DNA of 23,692 bases, from positions 1-23,692 of the forward strand of contig MNRP01000002.1 of the NCBI GenBank assembly GCA_001916005.1. The letters run 5' to 3'. The stretch comes from Clostridium sp. 26_22. Its GTDB lineage: Bacteria; Bacillota; Clostridia; TANB77; CAG-508. Every line of letters begins with the position of its first letter. Positions within the stretch are counted from its first letter, which is position 1. Below the pieces are notes generated by a model. That model worked only from the letters and a program-made list of their open reading frames with translations. It was not told the DNA's origin and made no database searches. Of this stretch, positions 16,701 through 23,598 are shown piece by piece. Both the position numbers and the translations under genes were made by a program.

Positions 16701-17522
16701 GGTCTTCCATCACGTATGAACTTAGGACAAATTTTGGAAGTTCACTTAGGTGGAGCTGCAAAAGCATTAGGATGGCACGTATCAACACCAGTATTTGATG
16801 GTGCAACACAAGAAGATGTAGAAAAATTATTAAAACAAGCTGGAATGACACCAGATGGTAAATCAATTCTTTATGATGGTAGAACTGGTGAACCATTTGA
16901 CAAGCCAATTACAGTTGGTGTTATGTATATGTTAAAACTACACCACTTAGTAGATGATAAAATCCATGCTCGTTCAACCGGACCATACTCATTAGTAACA
17001 CAACAGCCACTTGGAGGTAAAGCACAATTCGGTGGACAACGTTTTGGAGAAATGGAAGTTTGGGCATTAGAAGCATATGGTGCAGCATATACACTACAAG
17101 AAATGTTAACAGTTAAATCTGATGACGTTGTAGGTAGAGTAAAAACATATGAAGCAATCGTTAAAGGTGAAAATATTCCAGAACCAGGAGTTCCAGAAAG
17201 CTTCAAAGTTCTTGTAAAAGAACTACAATCTTTAGGATTAGATGTACGTTTATATTCTGAAGATAATCAAGAATTAGAACTTAAAGAAAACATAGAAGAC
17301 GGAATTGAATATGACCCAGAAAAAGATAACAAATACTTAGCTGAAGACGAAGTTGTTGCAGAAGATGACTTAAAAGACGGTTACGTTGAAGCTGAAGAAG
17401 ATGACATATTATTAGATGATGAAAATGATTCAGAAAATGATGAACTATTCCAAAACTTAGATGATGAAGATGATGAGGCTATTTTTGATAGTGATATGTC
17501 AGAAGACAATTTAGATGATTAA
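13782..17522 (+). CDS. rpoB: RNA polymerase beta subunit
   Basis: This 1246-residue beta subunit forms, with RpoC, the catalytic cleft of RNA polymerase. Conserved blocks appear in order: the N-terminal protrusion/lobe ([16 protein letters not shown]), the rifampicin region [28 protein letters not shown] (residues about 484-512), [13 protein letters not shown], the [15 protein letters not shown] switch/active-site region and the C-terminal [19 protein letters not shown] anchor. Asp, His and Ser at the classical rifampicin-resistance positions (E. coli 516, 526, 531) are wild type, so sensitivity is predicted at those sites. The last ~75 residues are very acidic, as in many Clostridia. Start: TTG 13782 has AAGGAG 8 bases upstream; GTG 13773 overlaps that RBS and no ATG fits. 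It is followed by rpoC after a 126-base structured spacer and lacks rplJ/rplL upstream. Confidence 0.97.
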   Translation: [1246 protein letters not shown]

Positions 17523-17548
17523 TTTATAGAAAAGAATAACTGAATATA

Positions 17549-17619
17549 TTTCAAAAAGATAAGAGGCGACAGAAGGGAATTGCAAGAGCGGTGGCTAGTC
17601 CTCTTAATCTGTTTTGAAA
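17549..17619 (+). other. Long GC-enriched hairpin between rpoB and rpoC
   Basis: Three consecutive paired blocks line up with only two single-base bulges: TTTCAAAA (17549-17556) with TTTTGAAA (17612-17619), AGAT (17557-17560) with ATCT (17607-17610), and AAGAGG (17561-17566) with CCTCTT (17600-17605). That makes 18 bp enclosing a 33-nt apical segment (17567-17599) with 18 G/C, far richer than the surrounding DNA. No T run follows, so it is not an intrinsic terminator. The rpoC RBS (AGGGGG, 17633-17638) lies 13 bases downstream. It may be an RNase processing site, a structured regulatory RNA or a small inserted element. Confidence 0.7.
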
Positions 17620-17648
17620 AACTCTATAATTGAGGGGGAAAACAAAAC

Positions 17649-20600
17649 GTGGACGAATTAGATATTTTTAATAAAATAAAAATAGGAATCGCATCAGATG
17701 AAAAAATAAGAGAATGGTCAAAAGGTGAAGTAAAAAAACCAGAAACAATCAATTACAGAACATTAAAACCAGAAAAAGATGGTTTATTCTGTGAAAGAAT
17801 ATTTGGGCCAACAAAAGACTGGGAATGTCATTGTGGTAAATATAAAAGAGTTAGATATAAAGGAATAGTTTGTGACAGATGTGGAGTAGAAGTTACAAAA
17901 TCAAAAGTTAGAAGAGAAAGAATGGGACACATAGAACTTGCAGCACCAGTAGCACATATTTGGTACTTCAAAGGAATTCCAAGTAGAATAGCTTTAATGC
18001 TAGATGTTTCTCCAAGAAACCTTGAAAAAATAGTATATTTTGCTTCATACATAGTTACAGACAAAGGAACATCTGATTTAGCAGAATGCCAAGTTTTAAA
18101 TGAAAAAGAATATCATGAAGCAGAAGAAAAATATGGTAGAGGTTCATTTAAAGCAAAAATGGGTGCAGAAGCTTTAAAAGAATTATTAGAAAAAATAGAT
18201 TTAGACAAATTATCTAAACAAATTAGAAAAGAATTAGAAACAGCAAGTGAGCAAAAGAAAAGCAAACTTGTAAAAAGATTAGATACAGTAGATTCATTCA
18301 GACTTTCAAACACAAGACCTGAATGGATGATAATGTCAGTAGTACCAGTAATTCCACCAGAATTAAGACCAATGGTACAATTAGACGGTGGTAGATTTGC
18401 AACATCTGACTTAAATGACTTATATAGAAGAGTTATAAACAGAAATAACAGATTAAAAAGATTATTAGAATTAGGTGCACCAGAAATAATTGTAAGAAAC
18501 GAAAAACGTATGTTACAAGAATCAGTAGATGCCTTAATAGACAATAGCAGAAGAGGAAGACCAGTAACAGGAGCTGGTAATAGACCATTAAAATCATTAT
18601 CAGATATGTTAAAAGGAAAACAAGGTAGATTCCGTCAAAACTTATTAGGAAAGAGGGTTGACTACTCTGGACGTTCAGTTATTGTTGTAGGACCAGAATT
18701 AAATATCTATCAATGTGGACTTCCAAAAGAAATGGCAGTTGAATTATTCAAACCATTTGTAATGAAAGAATTAGTAAAAAGAGGAATAGCGCAAAACATA
18801 AAAAATGCTAAGAGAATGGTAGAAAGATTAAGACCAGAAGTATGGGAAATATTAGAAGATGTTATAAAAGATCATCCTGTAATGTTAAACCGTGCTCCAA
18901 CACTACACAGATTAGGTATCCAAGCATTTGAACCAATATTAGTTGAAGGTAGAGCAATCAAACTTCACCCATTAGTTTGTGAAGCATTTAATGCTGACTT
19001 CGACGGTGACCAAATGGCAGTGCATTTACCATTATCACCAGAAGCGCAAGCAGAAGCAAGATACTTAATGCTTGCAACAAACAACTTATTAAAACCACAA
19101 GATGGTAAACCAGTTGCAGTACCTAGACTAGATATGATTTTAGGAAGTTATTACTTAACAATGACTCTAGATGGACAAAAAGGAGAAGGAAAATACTTCA
19201 AAGATCCAGATGAAGCAATAATGGCTTTCGAAAATAAAGATGTAGATATCCATGCTAAAATATTCGTAAGAATAACAAAAGAAATAGACGGAGAAATGAA
19301 ATCTAAAAAAATCGAAACAAGTGTAGGAAAAATTATATTTAATAAAGGAATTCCTCAAGACTTAGGATTTATAGATAGAAAAGAAGATCCATTCCAATAC
19401 GAAATAGACTTCCCAGTTATGAAAAAATCAATGGGAACAATTATCGAAAGAGTTATAAGAACTCATGGATTAGAAGAATCTGCAAGAGTAATAGACTATG
19501 TTAAAGCATTAGGATTTAAATATTCTACAGTTGCAGGTATCACATTCTCAATGAGTGATGTAAAAGTACCCGCAGCTAAAAAAGAATTACTTGCAGAAGC
19601 AGACAAGAAAATAGAAACAATTAGAAAACAATATGCAAGAGGTTTAATTACAAACGACGAAAGATATAACTCAGTAATTAAAGTTTGGGAAGAAACAACA
19701 AAGAAAATCAGTCAAGCAATGGAAGAAAACTTTGATGACTTAAACCCAATCTATATGATGGTTAAATCTGGAGCCAGAGGTAATATGAACCAATTAAGAC
19801 AAATTGCTGGTATCCGTGGACTTATGGCAAGTACAACAGGTAAAGCAGTTGAAATTCCTATCAAATCATCATTTGCAGAAGGTCTAGATGCCCTAGAATA
19901 CTTCATTTCTGCCCATGGTGCACGTAAAGGACTTTCAGATACAGCTTTAAGAACTGCCGATTCAGGTTACTTAACAAGAAGATTAGTTGATGTATCACAA
20001 GATATTATAGTAAGAGAACATGATTGTGGAACACATGAAGGTTTAATAGTATATGATATCAAAGATGGAAATCAAATAATTGAAAAAATGCAAGAAAGAC
20101 TTATCGGAAGATATGTTGTAAACGATGTATATGATCCAAATACAAAAGAACTTATTGTTGATACAAATACAATGATAACAGAAGACATAGCAGAAAAAAT
20201 AGTAGCAGCAGGAATTGAAAAACTAGAAGTACGTTCAGTTTTAGCTTGTCGTTCAAAACATGGTGTATGTCAAAAATGTTATGGTATGGGATTAGCAAGA
20301 AGAAACTTAGTATCAATTGGTGAATCTGTTGGTATTATAGCAGCTCAATCAATTGGTGAACCTGGTACACAGCTTACAATGAGAACAATTCACTCTGGTG
20401 GTGTTGCTGGTGTAGCTGATATAACTCAAGGTCTTCCAAGGGTTGAAGAATTATTTGAAGCTAGAAAACCTAAGGGTGTTGCAATAATTTCTGAAATTGC
20501 TGGTAAAGTAAAAATAAAAGAAACAAAGAAAAAGAAAGAAGTTATAGTTACATCTAAAGATGATTCAAGAACATATACAATACCATTTGGTTCAAAAATG

Positions 20601-21170
20601 AAAGTAAAAGATGGAGACATGGTAGAAGTTGCAGACCCATTAATAGAAGGTTCAATTAATCCAGGAGAAATTTTAGAATTAAAAGGACCAGAAGGTGTTT
20701 ACGAATACTTAACATCAGAAGTTCAAAAAGTATATAGAAACCAAGGTGTTGACATCAACGACAAACACGTTGAAGTTATTGGTAGACAAATGCTTAAGAA
20801 AGTTAGAGTTGAAGATAATGGAGATACAGATATGTTCCCAGGTTCTTTAATAGATATGTATGAATTTGAAGATAAAAACAATGAAGCAATAGCAGAAGGA
20901 AAACGTCCTGCTACAGGAAAAAGAGTATTACTTGGTATTACAAAAGCTTCACTTGCTACAGAAAGCTTCTTATCTGCAGCATCATTCCAAGAAACAACAA
21001 GAGTTCTTACAGAAGCTGCAATTAAAGGTAAGACAGATGACTTAGTTGGATTAAAAGAAAATGTTATCATTGGTAAATTAATTCCAGCTGGTACTGGTAT
21101 GAAGAGATATTTAAATACTCATATTGATACAGAAAAGAAACTTGAAGAAGTTGCTGATGTAGAAGAATAA
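17649..21170 (+). CDS. rpoC: RNA polymerase beta' subunit
   Basis: This 1173-residue beta' subunit is the normal Firmicutes size. The N-terminal zinc site is Cys60, Cys62, Cys75 and Cys78 (ECHCGKY...CDRCGVE). The clamp and GRFRQNLLGKRVDYSGRS block follow, then the catalytic Mg site NADFDGD with Asp450, Asp452 and Asp454, the bridge helix (SGARGNMNQLRQIAGIRGLM) and the trigger loop (DTALRTADSGYLTRRL). The second zinc site is Cys793, Cys867, Cys874 and Cys877. No inteins or frameshifts are seen. The start codon is GTG with AGGGGG 10 bases upstream. Two TAA stops occur in tandem. It is co-transcribed with rpoB through the hairpin-bearing spacer. A terminator follows at once instead of the usual rpsL-rpsG-fusA genes. 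Part of the C-terminal half (about 20290-20490) uses more T-ending codons. Confidence 0.98.
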   Translation: MDELDIFNKIKIGIASDEKIREWSKGEVKKPETINYRTLKPEKDGLFCERIFGPTKDWECHCGKYKRVRYKGIVCDRCGVEVTKSKVRRERMGHIELAAPVAHIWYFKGIPSRIALMLDVSPRNLEKIVYFASYIVTDKGTSDLAECQVLNEKEYHEAEEKYGRGSFKAKMGAEALKELLEKIDLDKLSKQIRKELETASEQKKSKLVKRLDTVDSFRLSNTRPEWMIMSVVPVIPPELRPMVQLDGGRFATSDLNDLYRRVINRNNRLKRLLELGAPEIIVRNEKRMLQESVDALIDNSRRGRPVTGAGNRPLKSLSDMLKGKQGRFRQNLLGKRVDYSGRSVIVVGPELNIYQCGLPKEMAVELFKPFVMKELVKRGIAQNIKNAKRMVERLRPEVWEILEDVIKDHPVMLNRAPTLHRLGIQAFEPILVEGRAIKLHPLVCEAFNADFDGDQMAVHLPLSPEAQAEARYLMLATNNLLKPQDGKPVAVPRLDMILGSYYLTMTLDGQKGEGKYFKDPDEAIMAFENKDVDIHAKIFVRITKEIDGEMKSKKIETSVGKIIFNKGIPQDLGFIDRKEDPFQYEIDFPVMKKSMGTIIERVIRTHGLEESARVIDYVKALGFKYSTVAGITFSMSDVKVPAAKKELLAEADKKIETIRKQYARGLITNDERYNSVIKVWEETTKKISQAMEENFDDLNPIYMMVKSGARGNMNQLRQIAGIRGLMASTTGKAVEIPIKSSFAEGLDALEYFISAHGARKGLSDTALRTADSGYLTRRLVDVSQDIIVREHDCGTHEGLIVYDIKDGNQIIEKMQERLIGRYVVNDVYDPNTKELIVDTNTMITEDIAEKIVAAGIEKLEVRSVLACRSKHGVCQKCYGMGLARRNLVSIGESVGIIAAQSIGEPGTQLTMRTIHSGGVAGVADITQGLPRVEELFEARKPKGVAIISEIAGKVKIKETKKKKEVIVTSKDDSRTYTIPFGSKMKVKDGDMVEVADPLIEGSINPGEILELKGPEGVYEYLTSEVQKVYRNQGVDINDKHVEVIGRQMLKKVRVEDNGDTDMFPGSLIDMYEFEDKNNEAIAEGKRPATGKRVLLGITKASLATESFLSAASFQETTRVLTEAAIKGKTDDLVGLKENVIIGKLIPAGTGMKRYLNTHIDTEKKLEEVADVEE

Positions 21171-21174
21171 TAAG

Positions 21175-21220
21175 AAATTAAAGGCTAAATTTATATTAGA
21201 TTTTAGCCTTTAATTTTTTT
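21175..21220 (+). terminator. Intrinsic terminator of the rpoBC operon
   Basis: A 15-bp perfect stem (21175-21189 with 21202-21216) has AAAGGCTAAA opposite TTTAGCCTTT, a 12-nt loop and a 7-base T run (21214-21220). It starts 4 bases after the rpoC stop. Confidence 0.92.
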
Positions 21221-21226
21221 GATTTT

Positions 21227-21233
21227 TTCGACA
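21227..21233 (-). promoter_or_regulatory. Possible Spo0A box upstream of the small membrane protein gene
   Basis: TGTCGAA on the minus strand, in the context TTGTCGAAAA, matches the Spo0A-binding core. It ends 9 bases before the weak -35 at 21242, a position used at Spo0A-activated promoters. A 7-base match can arise by chance in a window this size, so it is only a candidate. Confidence 0.3.
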
Positions 21234-21241
21234 ATTTTTTC

Positions 21242-21270
21242 AAGACATAAAAAATTTAAAATGCTATAAT
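21242..21270 (+). promoter_or_regulatory. Promoter of the 54-aa membrane protein gene
   Basis: AAGACA (21242-21247), a 17-base spacer and TATAAT (21265-21270) with TG one base upstream form an extended -10 promoter. The predicted start near 21277 gives a leader of about 63 nt. Confidence 0.65.
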
Positions 21271-21339
21271 TTTATGTAAATATTGGTGTAATTTTTTTGT
21301 TTCAAAAGAATATAATATTAAAAAGAAAGAGAGGTGTTT

Positions 21340-21504
21340 ATGGCAGTAATTGTTTCAATAATTATTAGTATCATTTCAATTTTATTTTCATATTTATTAT
21401 TAAAAGCATCCCAAAAAACAAAAACAAATGAAGAAAAATATCTAGAAGACATTATACAAATGGAATATTTAAAAAATTATAGTCTTAAACATTGTAAAAA
21501 ATAA
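21340..21504 (+). CDS. Small single-pass membrane protein, 54 aa, unknown function
   Basis: This short ORF encodes MAVIVSIIISIISILFSYLL, then LKASQKTKTNEEKYLEDIIQ and a basic tail ending SLKHCKK. The first 21 residues form one strongly hydrophobic helix and the remaining 33 are hydrophilic, so the protein is likely a single-pass membrane peptide with a cytoplasmic charged domain. Support for it being real: AGAGAGG lies 6 bases before ATG, a good extended -10 promoter lies upstream, hydrophobic/hydrophilic partition is clear, and the next gene's promoter starts inside its last codons. It lies between the rpoC terminator and tadA. It is too short for many gene callers. I do not recognise a family. 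Confidence 0.7.
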   Translation: MAVIVSIIISIISILFSYLLLKASQKTKTNEEKYLEDIIQMEYLKNYSLKHCKK

Positions 21505-21519
21505 ATAATTTGATATAAT
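21492..21519 (+). promoter_or_regulatory. Promoter of tadA
   Basis: TTGTAA (21492-21497), a 16-base spacer and TATAAT (21514-21519) with TG one base upstream form an extended -10 promoter. The -35 lies within the last codons of the small membrane protein gene. The leader to ATG 21548 would be about 22 nt. Confidence 0.65.
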
Positions 21520-21547
21520 TATAAAAAATCATATACGGAGAATATAA

Positions 21548-22009
21548 ATGGAAGAAAAAGAAAAATTCATGAAAGAAGCTTTAAAAGAGGCAAAAAAGGC
21601 ATACAATAAATTAGAAGTACCAGTTGGTGCAGTAATAGTAAAAGATGGACAAGTTATAGCGAGAGCTCATAATTTAAAAGAAACAAAATTAGATACAACA
21701 AATCATGCAGAAATATTGGCAATTCAAAAAGCAAGTAAAAAATTAAAATCTTGGAGGCTAATTGATTGTGAGATGTATGTAACTTTAGAGCCATGTTCAA
21801 TGTGTGCAGGAGCTTTAATAAATTCGAGAATAAAAAAAGTCTATATCGGTGCAAGTGATGAAAAAACAGGGGCAGTAGGCTCAGTATTTAATTTATTAGA
21901 GGATTATACATTTAATCATAAGGTTGAATATGAAAAAGGAATTTTACAAGAAGATTGTGAAAATTTATTAAAAGATTTTTTTAAAGAATTGCGAAAAATA
22001 AAAAAATAA
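21548..22009 (+). CDS. tadA: tRNA-specific adenosine deaminase
   Basis: This 153-residue zinc deaminase converts adenosine to inosine at the wobble position of tRNA-Arg(ACG), in the cytoplasm. The catalytic motif is His53-Ala-Glu55 (NHAEILA), with zinc cysteines Cys83 and Cys86 in PCSMCAGAL. The downstream RIKKVYIGASDEKTGAVGS segment is typical of TadA rather than of cytidine or guanine deaminases. RBS CGGAG is 7 bases before ATG. In many Firmicutes tadA lies beside the SRP RNA and dnaX; neither is here, and an ATPase gene with its own promoter follows 124 bases later. Confidence 0.95.
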   Translation: MEEKEKFMKEALKEAKKAYNKLEVPVGAVIVKDGQVIARAHNLKETKLDTTNHAEILAIQKASKKLKSWRLIDCEMYVTLEPCSMCAGALINSRIKKVYIGASDEKTGAVGSVFNLLEDYTFNHKVEYEKGILQEDCENLLKDFFKELRKIKK

Positions 22010-22077
22010 TATAAAAATGTATAGATAAAATATAATAAAATCTATACATTATTATAATTTCAGTATAAAAATGTATA
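22010..22077. repeat. Hairpin and spaced AATGTATA repeats after tadA
   Basis: AATGTATAGAT (22016-22026) pairs perfectly with ATCTATACATT (22040-22050), giving an 11-bp stem with a 13-nt loop and a poor T tract, so at best a weak tadA terminator. The 14-mer TATAAAAATGTATA occurs twice (22010-22023 and 22064-22077). The core AATGTATA therefore appears three times, at 22016 (+), 22043 (-) and 22070 (+), exactly 27 bases apart, ending 7 bases before the -35 of the ATPase promoter. Confidence 0.6.
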
Positions 22078-22084
22078 AAAATTA

Positions 22085-22113
22085 TTGAAAATAATATAAT
22101 AAAGTTGTATAAT
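22085..22113 (+). promoter_or_regulatory. Promoter of the AAA_14/DUF4143 ATPase gene
   Basis: TTGAAA (22085-22090), a 17-base spacer and TATAAT (22108-22113) form a near-consensus sigma-A promoter. The leader to ATG 22134 would be very short (about 14 nt) and holds GGAGG. Confidence 0.8.
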
Positions 22114-22133
22114 AATATTAGTGGAGGTAAGAT

Positions 22134-23402
22134 ATGAGTGATTATATAAAAAGAACAATGGAAAAAACAATTGAAAAGATGAAAGATACATTTCCAGTAA
22201 TCATGATAACAGGACCAAGGCAAGTTGGAAAAACAACATTATTAAATATTATGGCAGATAACAATAAAAGTGAAAAAATAAATTTTGTATCTCTTGATGA
22301 TTTAAATGTGAGAGCCTTAGCAATAGAGGATCCAGAATTATTTTTAAGAACCTATGAAATGCCATTAGTTATAGATGAATTTCAATATGCACCAAATTTA
22401 TTATCATATATAAAAATAATCGTAGATAATAAAAGGTTAGAAAATTTAAAAAATAATAAAGTAAAATGTAATGGGCTATTTTATTTAACAGGTTCACAAG
22501 CTTTTGAAACAATGGAAGATGTAACTGAATCTTTGGTAGGAAGAATATCTATTTTAGATTTGAATGGATTAACAAACAGAGAAATTGAAAATATGGAAAA
22601 TGAATTATTTATTCCTGATATAGAAATATTAAAGAAAAAAAAGAAAACAAAAATAGAATCAACAATAGAAGTATTTGAAAAAATAATAAAAGGAAGTTAC
22701 CCTGAACTATATAAAAATAAAGATATAGATAGAAATCAATATTTTGAAACATATATAAGAACATATATAGAAAGAGATATAAGACAATTAATAAATGTCC
22801 AAGATGAGATAAAATTTTTAAAATTTATTAGCAATGTTGCTGTAAGAACTGGTCAAGAGTTAAATATATCAGATATTTGTAATGGAATTGGAATAACAAA
22901 TGCAACAGCAGAAAAGTGGCTTTCAATATTAACTAATACAGGAATAGTATATTTATTGCAACCATATTCAAATAATAATATTGCAAGAATCGTAAAAAAA
23001 CCAAAAGTATATTTTATGGATGCAGGATTAGCTTGTTATTTAGCTGGTTATATGGATGCTACTACATTAGAAAAAAGTGCATATAATGGAGCTATTTTTG
23101 AAACATATATTGTAAGTGAAATTATAAAATCGTTTATAAATAATGGACTAGATGCTAAAAAATATTTATATTATTATAGAGATAATAACGGAAAAGAAAT
23201 AGATTTATTAATTATAAAAAATAATACAGTTTACCCAATAGAAATAAAGAAAAGTGCTAATCCAGGAAAAGAAGCTATTAAAAATTTTAATGTTATAGAA
23301 AAATTTGGATTAGAAATTGGAAATGGTGGAGTTATTTGTATGAAAAATGAGTTATTTCCAATAGATAAAAATAATAATTATATTCCAATAGAATTAATTT
23401 AA
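22134..23402 (+). CDS. ATP-binding protein, AAA_14 + DUF4143 (PD-(D/E)XK-like C-terminus)
   Basis: This 422-residue protein has a Walker A motif GPRQVGKTT (27-35), a Walker B LVIDEFQ (Asp81/Glu82) and a LTGSQ sensor-like strand. Next come a middle winged-helix-like region (ELNISDICNGIGITNATAEKWL) and a C-terminal DUF4143 domain. The C-terminus contains GKEIDLLI followed by YPIEIKKS, the D...ExK pattern of PD-(D/E)XK nuclease-like folds. The family is widespread in Clostridia, Bacteroidetes and archaea, usually in several copies; its function is unsettled, with DNA repair, toxin-like and mobile-element links proposed. RBS GGAGG is 6 bases before ATG. It is a single gene with its own promoter. 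No clear terminator is seen downstream. It is not obviously part of a defence operon here. Confidence 0.93.
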   Translation: MSDYIKRTMEKTIEKMKDTFPVIMITGPRQVGKTTLLNIMADNNKSEKINFVSLDDLNVRALAIEDPELFLRTYEMPLVIDEFQYAPNLLSYIKIIVDNKRLENLKNNKVKCNGLFYLTGSQAFETMEDVTESLVGRISILDLNGLTNREIENMENELFIPDIEILKKKKKTKIESTIEVFEKIIKGSYPELYKNKDIDRNQYFETYIRTYIERDIRQLINVQDEIKFLKFISNVAVRTGQELNISDICNGIGITNATAEKWLSILTNTGIVYLLQPYSNNNIARIVKKPKVYFMDAGLACYLAGYMDATTLEKSAYNGAIFETYIVSEIIKSFINNGLDAKKYLYYYRDNNGKEIDLLIIKNNTVYPIEIKKSANPGKEAIKNFNVIEKFGLEIGNGGVICMKNELFPIDKNNNYIPIELI

Positions 23403-23527
23403 AACTAATATAAACTAAGGAAATAATATAAACTTAAATAGTATTAATGAAAATTTATCTGAATCTGGAATGTATATAAAAAGTATAATTAATACAAAAA
23501 AATAAAGGAAAAATTTGTAAAAAAATA

Positions 23528-23556
23528 TTGTAATAGAAAAACTGATATGATAAAAT
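23528..23556 (+). promoter_or_regulatory. Promoter near the right edge
   Basis: TTGTAA (23528-23533), a 17-base spacer and TAAAAT (23551-23556) with TG one base upstream form an extended -10 promoter about 31 bases before the mini-ORF start. Confidence 0.6.
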
Positions 23557-23586
23557 ATAAAAAATGAAATACAAAGGAGGATTAAA

Positions 23587-23598
23587 ATGTTAGCGTAA
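23587..23598 (+). other. Three-codon mini-ORF (Met-Leu-Ala-stop) behind a perfect RBS
   Basis: AAAGGAGG (23573-23580) is 6 bases before ATG 23587, ideal spacing, but the frame stops after three codons (ATG TTA GCG TAA). The alternatives are a leader/start-stop element regulating something downstream, or the 5' stub of a decayed gene. The downstream sequence has stops in all forward frames. Confidence 0.4.

Noticed and set aside
17625..17630. TATAAT just before rpoC as an internal promoter
   Set aside because: No -35 at a workable distance, and the transcript would start on the rpoC RBS.
22010..22133. SRP RNA or tRNA next to tadA, as in other Firmicutes
   Set aside because: The 124-base gap has no GC-rich SRP helix or cloverleaf; it holds AT repeats and a promoter.
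23414..23514. Open stretch ending in TAA near 23514 as a gene remnant
   Set aside because: Fewer than 35 codons, no start or RBS in frame and no recognisable protein similarity.
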